From Artocarpus heterophyllus (taxonomy: Eukaryota; Streptophyta; Magnoliopsida; Rosales; Moraceae), in NCBI GenBank assembly GCA_025403435.1, contig CM046344.1, positions 19,077,652 through 19,141,651 on the forward strand: a stretch of 64,000 nucleotides of DNA, in the 5' to 3' direction. The translations under genes and the position numbers were made by a program. The notes below the pieces were generated by a model. It saw only the letters and a program-made list of their open reading frames with translations, did not search any database and was not told the origin of the DNA. Positions 12,578-24,375 of the stretch are shown piece after piece (position 1 is the stretch's first letter; each line of letters begins with the position of its first letter).

Positions 12578-14319
12578 TGTTGGAAAAAATGGTGAGAGGT
12601 GCCCAGCGAAAGTTTTAAAAATTTTAACATCAGATTAATTTTCTAAAACACAAGTTTCACATGCTGTATGTATAAATTAAATAGATCTTACTAATCTCTG
12701 TGTGTCGAAGAACCTCCGCAATCCGTGAAGAGAAGTAACGTTCCAGAAGAGCCTCAACCAACTGGTCTTTTTGCTATTCTCTATCCATGATCGGAGTGAG
12801 TGTGGGCTCACTAATCTTTGTGTGTCGAAGAACCTCTGCAATCCGTGAAGAGAAGTAACGTTACAGAAGAGCCTCAATCAACTGGTCTTTTTTGCTATTC
12901 TCTATCCACGATCGGAGTGAGTGTGGGCTCACACGTACAGCTCTTCCACTGGTGACTCTCTTTCCAACCAATCAAGAGAACCCAAAGCTAGTGTTCGTAA
13001 TTTGTGAACAAAAGCTCTTAGGGAGTTTTCAGATGCTCACCAGAAGAGTATCACTCTTAATCTCTTAATTGATCTCTGAGTAACTCATAAGACTTGCTCC
13101 CTTTTTATAGCGATTGGTCCTGGGGTCAGTCCTTATCAGATTATATCTCAAAAACTCGAAACAGAATCAAGTTTGGATCAATATCTGATAAGATCCACGT
13201 GAAAAAGCGTAATCTTATCTATCGCTAATCGGCAGGCCGAACAGGCCCCATCGGCAGGCCGAACACGTAAATTGGCAGGCCGAACTATCGCGTAAATATC
13301 TCCGCGAATCTTTTATTTTCCACCCGAGATTCTATAGGATAAAGTCTCAGTTTTGATTCAAATAACCTAATAGAGAAGTTATCTGATCAAAACAAACTTT
13401 ATCAAGATAATCTCAAAGAAAATAAATTAATTCACAATAATTCTACAAGTTTATCTTGATTTAATTTATCCAATTAAATCAACCGATAAATAGATAAGAA
13501 TTATCCGATCCCCATAATTCAACAAGTTTATCTTAAATTAATTTTATTACAAAATTAATTTAACCAATAAACATACACGAATTATTTGATTCTTTCAAAT
13601 TTCAAACCAATCCGATAAATCCGACAAAAGTCACCAATTATTAAAAAAGCACGCCGTATCATTACAGGATTTTGTGAGCTAACAAAGGGGACCAAAATGG
13701 ACTTATAAAGTTCAAGCTCTCGATAATTATGAAACCCAATATCCCATATATACATTTCACAATTATAAACTCCAATGCTACTCCACTAAAAGCTTGGAGC
13801 GAACTTTATAGAATTACGAAGCCCGTACAGCTAAGTCTCCATGACATATCAAAGTCTATCGTATCCCCATATGATAATCCATAATCAGCTTAAGGACAAG
13901 TTTTGTCTTACCTTCCTGATTATTTTTATCTTACGTTCCATTATCTCACCATTAGAAAACTTACCATCCAAAGATAGTATACCATTCGGTTACACCTATG
14001 TATCCAAATGGTTGAGCGCTCTAGTTTTTCAATTACAGGATAACGCATGTAAGAGGATATCATTACTCCTAAAGAGGAGCTATGGATTCCATATCTATGA
14101 ATAACAAGTCTATGCTATCAAGAGTCATGCCTTCAACGTACTGGCATGCATACCACTATTGAGATGTGGGAGTCACCCTTTGGCACATCAAAAGACACAA
14201 GTCGAGACAACAGGCCCACTATCCATCTCAGGATTAAGATACAATACAAATGATTGTCTAAAGTGATTGTCTCCAAAAACGTATTACATTTTTACTCCTT
14301 AGGGCATATATATCTAACA
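12578..14319 (-). repeat. C2 5' LTR with internal duplication and deletion
   Basis: 1742 bp. A segment of about 120 bp is tandemly duplicated (12691-12810 and 12811-12931), and about 0.4 kb is missing near 14266 relative to C2's 3' LTR. The antisense frame at 13841-14104 remains open for 87 codons. The GC-rich motif cluster is at about 13228-13290, upstream (in element sense) of the TATA box at 13102-13109. Confidence 0.92.
13102..13117 (-). promoter_or_regulatory. C2 LTR promoter: TATA and CCAAT boxes
   Basis: The minus strand reads CCAAT (13113-13117) followed within a few bases by TATAAAAA (13102-13109). Transcription would start about 30 bases further on, placing the GC-rich motif cluster in U3. 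Confidence 0.6.
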
Positions 14320-14324
14320 CTCGT

Positions 14325-15264
14325 TTCTTTGAACCCCTACAGAGAAACATAAACATGATTAGTTGCATCAAAATCTATGACCCAAATGTCACTGGATTCC
14401 TCAACCAAACAAGTTTCTAAATACAGAAGATCACACCTATCTTCTTTGGAAAGGAAGTCCTTTCAATGCTTCTTGATATGCTTGACCTTTCCATAAAAGA
14501 AGCATTTAAGCTTCTTTGGATTCTTCTTCTTCTTCTTCTTCTTGCTCTTGGTAGTAGCAGGAATAGAAGACTTCCTGTTATGGGCCCGTTGCTTTTGCCC
14601 ATTCTTAGAGTTAGGATTGAAACCAGAAGCAGCACCCAGGTTGGCCTCACCACCCGCAGGATACTCCCTGATCAGCAGTTTGAACTCCTATGACTATTTC
14701 ATTAATTCTGTCAAGGTCATATCCTTGTCTATTGCTTAAATTAAATGTAGCTCTAAACGGAATAAATTCCTTAGACAAAGTCTCAAAGACCATAGTCATC
14801 TGAGTTTCAGCATCGATGTTAGCTCCATTGGTTTGAGCCTCAGTAAGGTAACCCATGACCAACATCATATGCTCCTTTACAGATGTCTCCAGTCTCTGCC
14901 TACAGTTTAGAAGTTTACGAAGCACCCCTTGCTGCTTTGTTATGGCCTGGCCTCCAAACATATCCTCAAGATTATCCAAGATCTGCTTTGTAGTCTCATA
15001 ATCCTGATGTTGAGCCTACAGCACATTATTCATGCTGGCCATAACATAGCAGCGGGCCTGATCATTAGCATCTTTCCAGGGATCATATGCTTGGAATTGC
15101 TCATTAGTTGAGTCTCCCGTAGGCTCGGGAGGACAAGGGGTTGTCAGTACATATTTTAGTTTCTCAAAGGACAGGATGATATCCAGGTTATGTTTCCAAT
15201 CATTATAATTCTCTCCAGTTAATAGATTTTTGTCAAGTATCGATGATAAAACATTTTTTGACAT
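14325..15264 (-). pseudogene. C1 gag and start of protease (broken)
   Basis: The upstream part of C1's gag-pol, separated from its downstream part by C2. The start codon at 15264 gives MSKNVLSSIL. The frame is disrupted near 15015 and again near 14700. A shortened lysine run and the zinc-knuckle region (CCHC degraded to a form with F and S substitutions) lie at about 14490-14545. The C-terminal end, FLCRGSK-like in sense, matches the region just before C3's protease. It joins the sequence ending at 4906. Confidence 0.88.
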
Positions 15265-16951
15265 TTTTAATCTACAATAAAGAATCATATACCAAACATA
15301 AGCAAACATATAATAATAATTTAGTAAGATAACACAATCATGTGAAAAAAAAAATACAAACGTGTTTATGTGTCAAAACTTTGAAAATATCACAACCTTA
15401 CAATGATAATTCCCAACTCAGAATTCAACAAGCTCCAAGGGGAGTCATGCCAAATTCAATCAGGACACGGATCCCCTCCTGATTAATATATGCCATCTAG
15501 GACCCGTATGATCCAGTATATATTAATAATCATCTCTTTGGCCATTAATTTTATTAACAGAGCTCCTAGGGGAGGTTAATAATAAAATTAACGAGAGTAT
15601 ATAACCATCATTTTAATATTTTATCCATGATTTATAATCACCACCTAGGGTGTGCAACCATAAATCATGCTAAAATACCTTATCTTCTCAGAGATCTAAT
15701 TTGGCACATGATAGAAATCCCTTCCTAAGGGTCGTGACCACCATGTTCTGCCTATGGACCAACAATGGAGGCCTTAGGTTCTCTCTTCGAAAACCTTCTC
15801 TCACTCAATCTTTCGAAATCAAGGTTTTATTTTAAGGATATGCATGAACAATTTTAATATGAGCAGCACTCCCTATTCTATGTGACATGTTATCAATATA
15901 TATGGCAAATCATATTATAATGCAGACAAGCAAAACAATCAAGCAAAGCTACAAGCAAAATAATAAATAACCGTAATATTATGGCTCTACCCTAAAGAAT
16001 GGAAAACTAAGATTACAAGAGAATAATCGAGACATATCATCGATTCTTCATCCTTGAATCCTCAAGATGTATCCTTCTTCACGTAATTCCCATCTTCAAG
16101 TCTTCAATCCCATATGAATCGAATACTTCATATTTTTGGTCATATCCAAATTTAATGTCTCTTAGAATTGTCCCAAAAATAAAATTAAAACTATATCGAA
16201 AAAACTGCACCTTTTTTGGAAATTTTTCAGCTCTCGGTCGACAGGCCGATCTGGGTGATCGGCTTGCCGGTCATGCTCCATCGGCCTGCCGACTCATGAA
16301 AGTTCGGCCTGCCGTCAAAGCCATCGGATTTCTGCCTCACTGAGGGTCTGCCGAACCACAAGTCCGGTCTACCGATCTGTGACTATCGGCCTACCGAACT
16401 GGTGAGTTCGGCATGCCGAACGTGCAGAAATCTCTCATTCCAGAAAATACAAATTTTAATGCAATTCATCAATTTTATTTTCAATAATTCAAAAACATAA
16501 AATTAGAGACTCAAGAAATACCTTGGAGCATCTATCATCAATCTTGTAGATCCGACTTCTAAATCCATCTTCTCGATCCGTCTTCTTCGAATAATTATTT
16601 AATTACAAAATTCTTACAAATTAAAAATAAATAATAATTCATAAACGGAGATGATAGTTCACCATCTAATTACATGAAAAACCTAGACACATATTCTAAC
16701 CTCTAAGGAACCATAAGCGGTATAAATTAATTAATTAATAAATAATTAAATAAGAATTTAGTCAACCATAATTAATTAATAAACATTCACCACATAATCC
16801 ATGACAACATATATAATATATAGAAACCTAGAGTGTCAACTCTCTATAAAATTAAATTCAAGCATATGAGAGATTAAGATCACAAAATTTATACATATAA
16901 CATGATCACAAACTCGTAAATTTATGTAAAAACCTTGACTCTGATACCAAT
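15265..16951 (-). other. C1 untranslated leader
   Basis: Leader between gag and the 5' LTR, colinear with those of C2 and C3. It holds the GC-rich near-palindrome cluster at about 16236-16422. The primer-binding site at 16938-16949 reads TGGTATCAGAGT on the minus strand, one mismatch from the initiator-Met consensus. Confidence 0.75.
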
Positions 16952-19122
16952 TATTAGAAAAAGGGTACGTAGTAGAATTTTAAAAATTTTATATCAGAGT
17001 AATTTCTAAAACACAAGTTTGATATGCTATATGCATAAATTAACCAGATCTTACTAACCTTTGTGCCGAAGAACCCTCGCAAAACATGAAGAGAAGTAAC
17101 GTTTCAGAAGAGCCTCAACCAACTGGTCTTCTTTGCTATTCTCTATCCACGACTGGAGTGAGTGAGGGCTCACACGTACAGCTCTTCCACCAAATGACTC
17201 TCCTTCCAACCAATCGAGAGAACCCAAAGCTAGTGTTCGTGATTTGTGAACAAAAGCTCTCAAGGAGTTTTTTAGATTCTCACCCATAAAGTATCACTCT
17301 TAATCTCTCAACTGATCTGAGTAACTCTTAAGACTTACTCTCTTTATATAGAGATGGGTCCTAGGGTCAGTCCTTATCAGATTAGGTCTCAAAAACTCAA
17401 AATAGAATCAAGTTCGGATCAATATCTGATAAGATCCGTGTGGAAACATGTGATCTTATCCTTCGCTGATCGGCAGGCCGAACCACCTGAACGACAGGCC
17501 GAACTGCCGAATAAAAATCTCATGAATCTTTTATTTTCTACCCGAGATTCTATAGGATAAAGTCTCAGTTTTAATTCAAATAACCCAATAGAGAAGTTAT
17601 CTGATCAAAACAACTTTATCTAGATAATCTTTAAGAAAATAAATCAATTCCCAATAATTCTACAAGTTTATCTTGATCTAATTTTATCCAAAATTAAGGA
17701 GGTGTTTGGCAGTGGTGGGAACCACTTAGTTCCCACTACAATCTCAGTTATGAACAGTGTAAAGCTCTCATATGTTACAGTAACAATAAAAAAATATGCT
17801 ACAGTATAAAACTCTCACATGCTACAGTAAAAGTGGTTCCCACTATTGGTTCCCACCACCCTTCCAAACACCCTATAAATCAACCAACAAACAGACAAGA
17901 ATTATACAATCCTTATAATTCAACAAGTTTATGTTGAATTAATTTTTATCACAAAATTAATTCAACCGATAAACATACATGAATTATTTGATTCTTCCAA
18001 ATTTCAATCAATCTAATAAATCTGACATAAGTTACCAATTATTGAAAAAGCACGCCGTATCATTACAGGATGTTGTGAGCTAGCAAAGGGGACCAAATGG
18101 ACCTATATAGTTCAAGCTCCCGATAATTACAAAACCCAATATCCTGGATATACATTTCATAATTATCAACTCCAACACTACTCCACTAAAAGCTTGGAGC
18201 TACACTCTTAAACTACATAGAATTACGAAGCTCGTATAGCTAAGTCTCCATGGCATATCATAGTGTATCGTATCCTTATATGATGATCCATAATCGGCTT
18301 AAGGACAAGTTCTATCTTACCTTCTCGATTATTTTTATCTTACGTTCCATTATCTCACCATTAGAAAACTTACTATCCAATGACAGTATACCATTCGGTT
18401 ACACCTATGTATCCAAATGATTGAGCGCTCCAGTTTTTCAATTACAGAATAACGCATATAAGAGGATATCATTACTCCTAAAAAGGAGCTATGGATTCCA
18501 TATCTGTGAATATCAGGTCTACGCTATCAAGAGTCATGCCTCCAACGTACTGGCATGCATACCACTATTAAGATGTAGGTGTCACCCTTTGGTACATCAA
18601 AAGATACAAGCCAAGACAACGGGCCCACTATTCATCTCAAGATTAAGATACAACACAAACGATTGTCTAAAGTGAATCGATTTTTCGAGACAGAATTATT
18701 AAACCAAATCAATTTATTCTATGTCCTGATCCAACACATCGTCACCTATGACAACGTGCCAATGTTTCTATTCATGGAGTCCACATCCAATGGTCAAGAC
18801 AAACCATCTCTCAAAAGGGATATAGACAACATAACAATCTTTGCATGAATAAAGTGCACAACTTTATTCCCTTGATTGTGGATCTTATGATTTAGACCAT
18901 CACCTTAAAAATCGTGTCTTTCGCATAATCCGTCCATCATATGCCTAATTCTTAAGGTTTAGACCAACAGTCTTAGACTTTTGTTTGCTTAACATACATT
19001 CAACAAATATGAACGTATAAAGGACAAGATTTGGTATACAGATAAAAAATAAATTCTTTATTGATAAAAATGTCTTCAAAAACTTATTACATTTTTACTC
19101 CTTAGGGCATACATGTCTAACA
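16952..19122 (-). repeat. C1 5' LTR (interrupted by a MITE)
   Basis: 2171 bp, or about 1.99 kb without the MITE at 17698-17875. The outer end is CTAACA; the inner end has decayed from TGTTGG to TATTAG. It is followed by CACGT (19123-19127), which should be one copy of C1's target duplication; the other lies before the window. The TATA box on the minus strand is at about 17343-17350. The antisense frame is broken here by a TGG-to-TGA change near 18418. Confidence 0.92.
17698..17875. mobile_element. MITE, PIF/Harbinger-like, in C1 5' LTR
   Basis: A 178-bp insertion absent from all six other LTR copies. Its ends are inverted repeats (GGTGTTTGG at 17701 against CCAAACACC at 17865, extending to GGTGGGAACCA). 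It is flanked by TAA at 17695-17697 and 17876-17878, a 3-bp duplication of the type left by PIF/Harbinger elements. Internally it repeats GCTACAGTA. It has no coding capacity. Confidence 0.8.
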
Positions 19123-19127
19123 CACGT

Positions 19128-19327
19128 AATTAGTACTAAACAACTAGTTAGGGTGTCACACCTCGGTCTCGAACAGTACATCACCCTAATGGTGAAAATT
19201 TCCACCCTTGAATTGGATGAGAAAAAATTTGAGTTGAATTGGGTTTTTTCTTTATAGTTTTTTTTGGAGGAAAAGTTTAATTGAGTTTTTATTTAAAAAA
19301 AAAAAACAAAAAAAAATCTTTACTACT
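19128..19327 (+). repeat. Segmental duplication, copy A, part 1
   Basis: About 200 bp matching 61852-62044 closely (shared TAGTACTAAACAACTAGTTAGG and a run of As near the end). It is non-coding. C1 cuts it on the left and G1 on the right; the second copy is continuous across both points. Confidence 0.88.
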
Positions 19328-21458
19328 TGGTAACGCCCCAAAATGTTTCTCTTAAACGGTGGACGTTTGTAGTATAGAAAGGTTGTCGTATCCACATGTA
19401 GATGAAAATTTATAACTCGAGAGATTAACAAATATAAACAGTCAAAGAGGCAAACGGTTTTTGAAAGCAAAGTTTAAAAGCAAAAGAAATATTTTTATGA
19501 TTTCTTTTATTCAAAATTTAAAACATAAAATTAAAGTGGTGAAGCTTTGAGAATCCTTTGTACGTTTCACAACTGGTATGGAATTTTTAAACTCTAATTA
19601 ATAATTATCTTAAGCATTTGATTTATTATATCTTTTCTCATTCAGTGCAGGCACTTTTTACTAGTTATGTATGTCAACCGAGAGCAACAATATAACAAGC
19701 CATAATGCAGTAAAGGTTTTCCTATAAAAACTAACAAAATAATCATTGGTGCACTAATTATGAAAACTATAACCGCTGTCACTCGATTATAATTAACATA
19801 ATTTTAAGATAGAAAAGATAATAAAAAATCAAAATTAATATATTTTTATAGAATAAATTGTTGCATGAATTCCGACAGCACTTCGTCTTATGAAATATCT
19901 AGAATCGATAATATAACTAGTCATACTGCAGTAAAAGGCATGCTATAAAATTAAGCATCATCTCATTATTATTATTATTAATTATGCAACACAATTAAAT
20001 TACATAAAGAAAGCATGACTAAATTTATGTAAAAATTGACAGCATAACAACATTAATAATAATTATTAAAAACATAAAGATATAATTTATTTCACAAAAA
20101 TATAAGCGTTACAACATAGATATAGAGTCAAAATTCATATCAGAGCACTATGCATATAAGATCATTTCTCTACCTCACAAGACTCTCTACTCTAATTTAG
20201 ACATTATTTTATTATTTTTATTTAAAGGGGATACTGTTGAGTCTAACTCAACAAAAAGGAAAAGAAAGAGAAAGAGGGCCAAAGGCCCGTTGAGGGGTGC
20301 CTGAACTGAGGAAATGCCTCAGTATTTATAGGGGCTTAAAAATTACTATTTTTCATTTTTAATTATTTTTTTATTGTTGAAACATTGACAAATTTGGATC
20401 ATATTGATCCTTTTTCTCCCCTTTTTTTTCCACGCAGAGGGCCTTCTTTAGTGGCTGAGAATCTCGCTGAGATTCTCTGTTTCTCGGCAGCTAGAAGCAC
20501 GAAAATGGGACGATCTGGACCTTTGAAGACGCGATCCGATAGTCTAGAGACACACACGAGAATGGGCCTGGGTAGGACTAGTGGGACCGAGATTGAAAGC
20601 CGTTCGATTATTCTTGGTAATCAGATCTAACAAATGGAAGGACGAAAACATGTGAACACAACTGCACACTATTGGACAACTTTGAGATTCTCTCCTACAG
20701 TGCGTCACGTTTGTCAATGTGTGTAGTATACGGCCATTCGTAGTTCAACACATGGAAAGCACTACTAAAACTCAGCTACCGCAATGACACACGTCCTTCG
20801 GTTGGATAGTTGAGATCAATTCGGTGGCTTATCGAATGGTCTAAATATCGACATGTGTCCCATAAAATTTTAATTCCAATTTTGTTCATCTTTTTGATAC
20901 ATTTGATGTTCGATTTTGCTCCTTTTTGCACCGTTTTGCTCCGTTTTTCCTCCATATTTCAAATCTAAAATTTACAAACACACTAAAATTAATTATTTTA
21001 CAAACATAATATTTACAAAAATATTAAAAATATTTATTTAACAATAAAACACACAAAAAATTACTAAAAATAGATAAAAACTTATAAAATTAACAAACCT
21101 TAACAGACATGCTATTTAAGACTCAAGAATATTTTTTAGAAATTACTATAAACATATTAAAACATATTTGCAGACTCAAAACTTATTTACAAATAAAATC
21201 ACACAACATAAATTTTACTGTTTTAGTTATTTACAAACTAATCACACATTTAACATATCGAAACGACTCTAAAAATTACTAAAAATATTATTAAACATAA
21301 AAACATACTAAAAACACATTTTTAAACACATCTTCATATTAAGACACAAAAATACCTATTAACAGAAAAAATGCTATTAATTAGAGGATTTAATGAGAAA
21401 TAAAAACATAAATAAATAGTTTAAGCCTTAGAAAATATACATTTTTATAGTCTTATCA
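19328..21458 (-). repeat. G1 3' LTR
   Basis: 2131 bp. It pairs with 38700-40836 along its whole length (shared TAACGCCCCAAAATGTTTCT at the inner or outer edge, and CTTATCA at the other). A TATAAATA on the minus strand lies at 20323-20330. No gene is supported inside it. Confidence 0.92.
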
Positions 21459-22341
21459 CACCCCCCAACCAGCTTATTGCTAGTCCTTAGCAATTAAAGC
21501 GATAAAATTTTGAAATGATTTACTGAATATCCATACAATGTATGACATTTAACTATAATTTGACTTATCTAACTAGATAAACTAACAAAACCAAAATTTT
21601 ATTTGAACAATTTTTATGCTATTTAGTAAAATGTATATAAGACAAACTTAGTCTAGGAAAGGGAGATAATGAATAATTATGAAGTTTCATCCAAAACTAG
21701 GAATAATATTGTTATGATATTTTGCTTCAAATTACTCCTGCAGGCAGCAACACTTCAAATTATTAATTTGAAACAATTAAAGAGTAGAAACATAAAAATA
21801 GAAATATTTACAAACTTTACATATTGGATAGTGCAATGTTTGGCTTCCTTAAACTTTTTCCATAACCCATATAACGAGCTTTGGGTTAGTAACTCCCTAA
21901 ACTGGTTGGCCTAAGGTACTAGGTGTTGAAACACCCCTTAGAACTTACTTACTCGAGTTAAAGGGACTACGAAACCAAACTTATCCAACTTTATTCATTA
22001 ATTTACATAATTACATACTTATTTATTTACACTTCTTTTTTATTATTTTATTATTTTTTATTTAATTAGTTTATTAATTTTGAAAATATTGCTGCCTTTA
22101 TTTGTTCATCTTCACAAAATAACAAAACTCAAATATTCATAGCTTGAACTTAGCACCACAATTAAGCATTACAATGCGTGTGTGAAAAGAATGGCTTAGA
22201 AATATTTTGAAAAATAAACACATAAAAATGTTAAATAAAACCAAAGTTTTGAGAGTCCATAAAATTAGATAATCCAAAGAATAGAAAAATAATATTACAT
22301 TAATATGAGATTTAAGAATAAAAAATAATAATAATAACACA
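21459..22341 (-). other. G1 polypurine tract and 3' non-coding region
   Basis: The minus strand reads GGTTGGGGGGTG at 21459-21470, just before the 3' LTR, and is preceded by GGACTAGCAATAAGC, a pattern typical of this position in Athila/Tat elements. The rest is AT-rich with no coding region I can support. C3 is inserted at its far end. Confidence 0.75.
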
Positions 22342-22346
22342 TTAAT

Positions 22347-24361
22347 TGTTGGAAACAAAGTGCGCAGCGGAATTTTAAAATTTTTTCATCAGAGTATTTT
22401 CCAAAACACAAGTTTGACATGTTATATGTATAAATTAAACAGATCTTACTAACCTCAGTGTGCCGAAGAACCTCCGCGACCTGTGTAGAGAAGTAACGTT
22501 CCAGAAGAGCCTCAACCAACTGGTCTTCTTTGCTATTCTCTATCCACAACCGGAGTGAGTGTGGGCTCACACGTACAGCTCTTCCACCGGTGACTCTCCT
22601 TCCAACCAATAGAGAGAACCCAAAGCTAGTGTTCGTGATTTGTGAACAAAAGCTCTCAGGGAGTTTTCAGATGCTCACTAGAAGAGTATCACTCTTAATC
22701 TCTCAAATTGATCTAAGTAAATCATTAGACTCACTCCCTTTTTATACCTATTGGTCCTTGGGGTCAGTCCATATCAGATTAGGTCTCAAAAATCGAAACA
22801 GAATCAAGTTCGGATCAATATCTGATAAGATACGCGTGAAAAACGCGTAATCTTAACTGTCGCGGTCGGCATGCCGAACTGTGAGATAGGCAGGCCGAAC
22901 TGGCCAGTTCGGCAGGCCGAACTGCCGAGAAAAAATCTCCGCGAATCTTTTATTTTCCACCCGAGATTCTAAAGGATAAAGTCTCAGTTTTGATTCAAAT
23001 AGCCCAATAAAAAAAAGATATCTGATCAAAACAAACTTTATCAAGATAATCTCTAAGAAAATAAATCAATTCACAATAATTCTACAAGTTTATCTTGTTC
23101 TAATTGTCCAAAATTAAAACAACCGATAAACAGACAAGAATTATCCGAACGCCATAATTCAACAAGTTTATCTTGAACTAATTTCTTACATAATTAATTC
23201 AACCGATAAACAGACATGAATTATTTGATTCTTATAAATTTTAAACCAATCTGATAAATCTGACATAAGTCACCAATTATTGGAAAAGCACGCCGTGTCG
23301 TTACAGAATTTTGTGAGCTAGCAAAGGGGACCAAAATGGACCTATAAAGTTCAAGCTCATGATAATTATGAAACCCAATATCCCAGATATACATTTCACA
23401 ATTATCAACTCCAACGCTACTCCACTAAAAGCTTGGAGCTGCACTCTCGAACTTTATAGAATTACGAAGCTCGTGTAGCTAAGTCTCCATGACATATCAT
23501 AGTGTATCGCATCCCCATATGATCATCCATAACCGGCTTAAGGACAAGTTCTGTCTTACCTTCCCGATTATTTTTATCTTACGTTCCATTGTCTCACCAT
23601 TAGAAAACTTACCATCCAAAGATAGTATACCATTCGGTTACACCTATGTATCCAAATGGTTGAGCGCTCCAGTTTTCCAATTACAGGACAACGCATATAA
23701 GAGGATATCATTACTCCTAAAGAGGAGCTATGGATTCCATATCTATGAATAACAAGTCTACTGCTACCAAGAGTCATGCCTCCAACGTACCGGCATGCAT
23801 GCCACTATAGAGATGTGGGAGTCACCCATTGGTACATCAAAAGACACAAGTCGAGACAACGGGCCCATTATTCATCTCAGGATTAAGATACAATACAAAT
23901 GATTGTCTAAAGTGAATCGATTTGCCAAGACAGAATTATTAATCCAAATCAATTCACTTTATGTCCCGATCCAACACATCGTCACCTATGACAACGCGCC
24001 AATGTTTCTATTCACGGAGTCCAACTCCGATGGCCAAGACAAACCATCTCCCAAAAGGGATATAGACAACATAACAATCTTTACATGAATAAAGCGCCCA
24101 ACTTTATTCCCTCGATTGCGGATCATATATTTTAGACCATCACCTTAAGAGTCGTGTCTACCGCATAATCATCCCATCATATGCCCAACTCTTAAGGTTT
24201 AGACTGACAGTCTCAGACTACTGTTTGCTTATCATACATTCAACAAATATGAACGTAAAGAGGACAATATTTGGTATATATAAATGAATAAATTCTTTAT
24301 TGATAAAAATGTCTCCAAAAACGTATTACATTTTTACTCCTTAGAGCATACATGTCTAACA
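22347..24361 (-). repeat. C3 3' LTR
   Basis: 2015 bp. The GC-rich motif cluster (22863-22933) has one 21-base unit fewer than the 5' LTR. The antisense 87-codon frame is at 23489-23752. The polypurine tract follows at 24362-24377. Confidence 0.96.
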
Positions 24362-24375
24362 ATCTCCCACTTGCA

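Larger units (their letters stand above)
4907..14319 (-). mobile_element. Copia element C2, complete, nested in C1
   Basis: An LTR-internal-LTR unit of about 9.4 kb on the minus strand, inserted in the integrase region of C1. It is bounded by TG...CA LTR ends and by a perfect 5-bp target duplication CTCGT (4902-4906 and 14320-14324). Removing the element and one duplication rejoins C1's coding region, as seen by comparison with the uninterrupted C3 sequence near 27390. Its LTRs are unequal, 1996 and 1742 bp, because the 5' LTR carries both a tandem duplication and a deletion. All coding frames are interrupted, so it is not autonomous. Confidence 0.95.
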
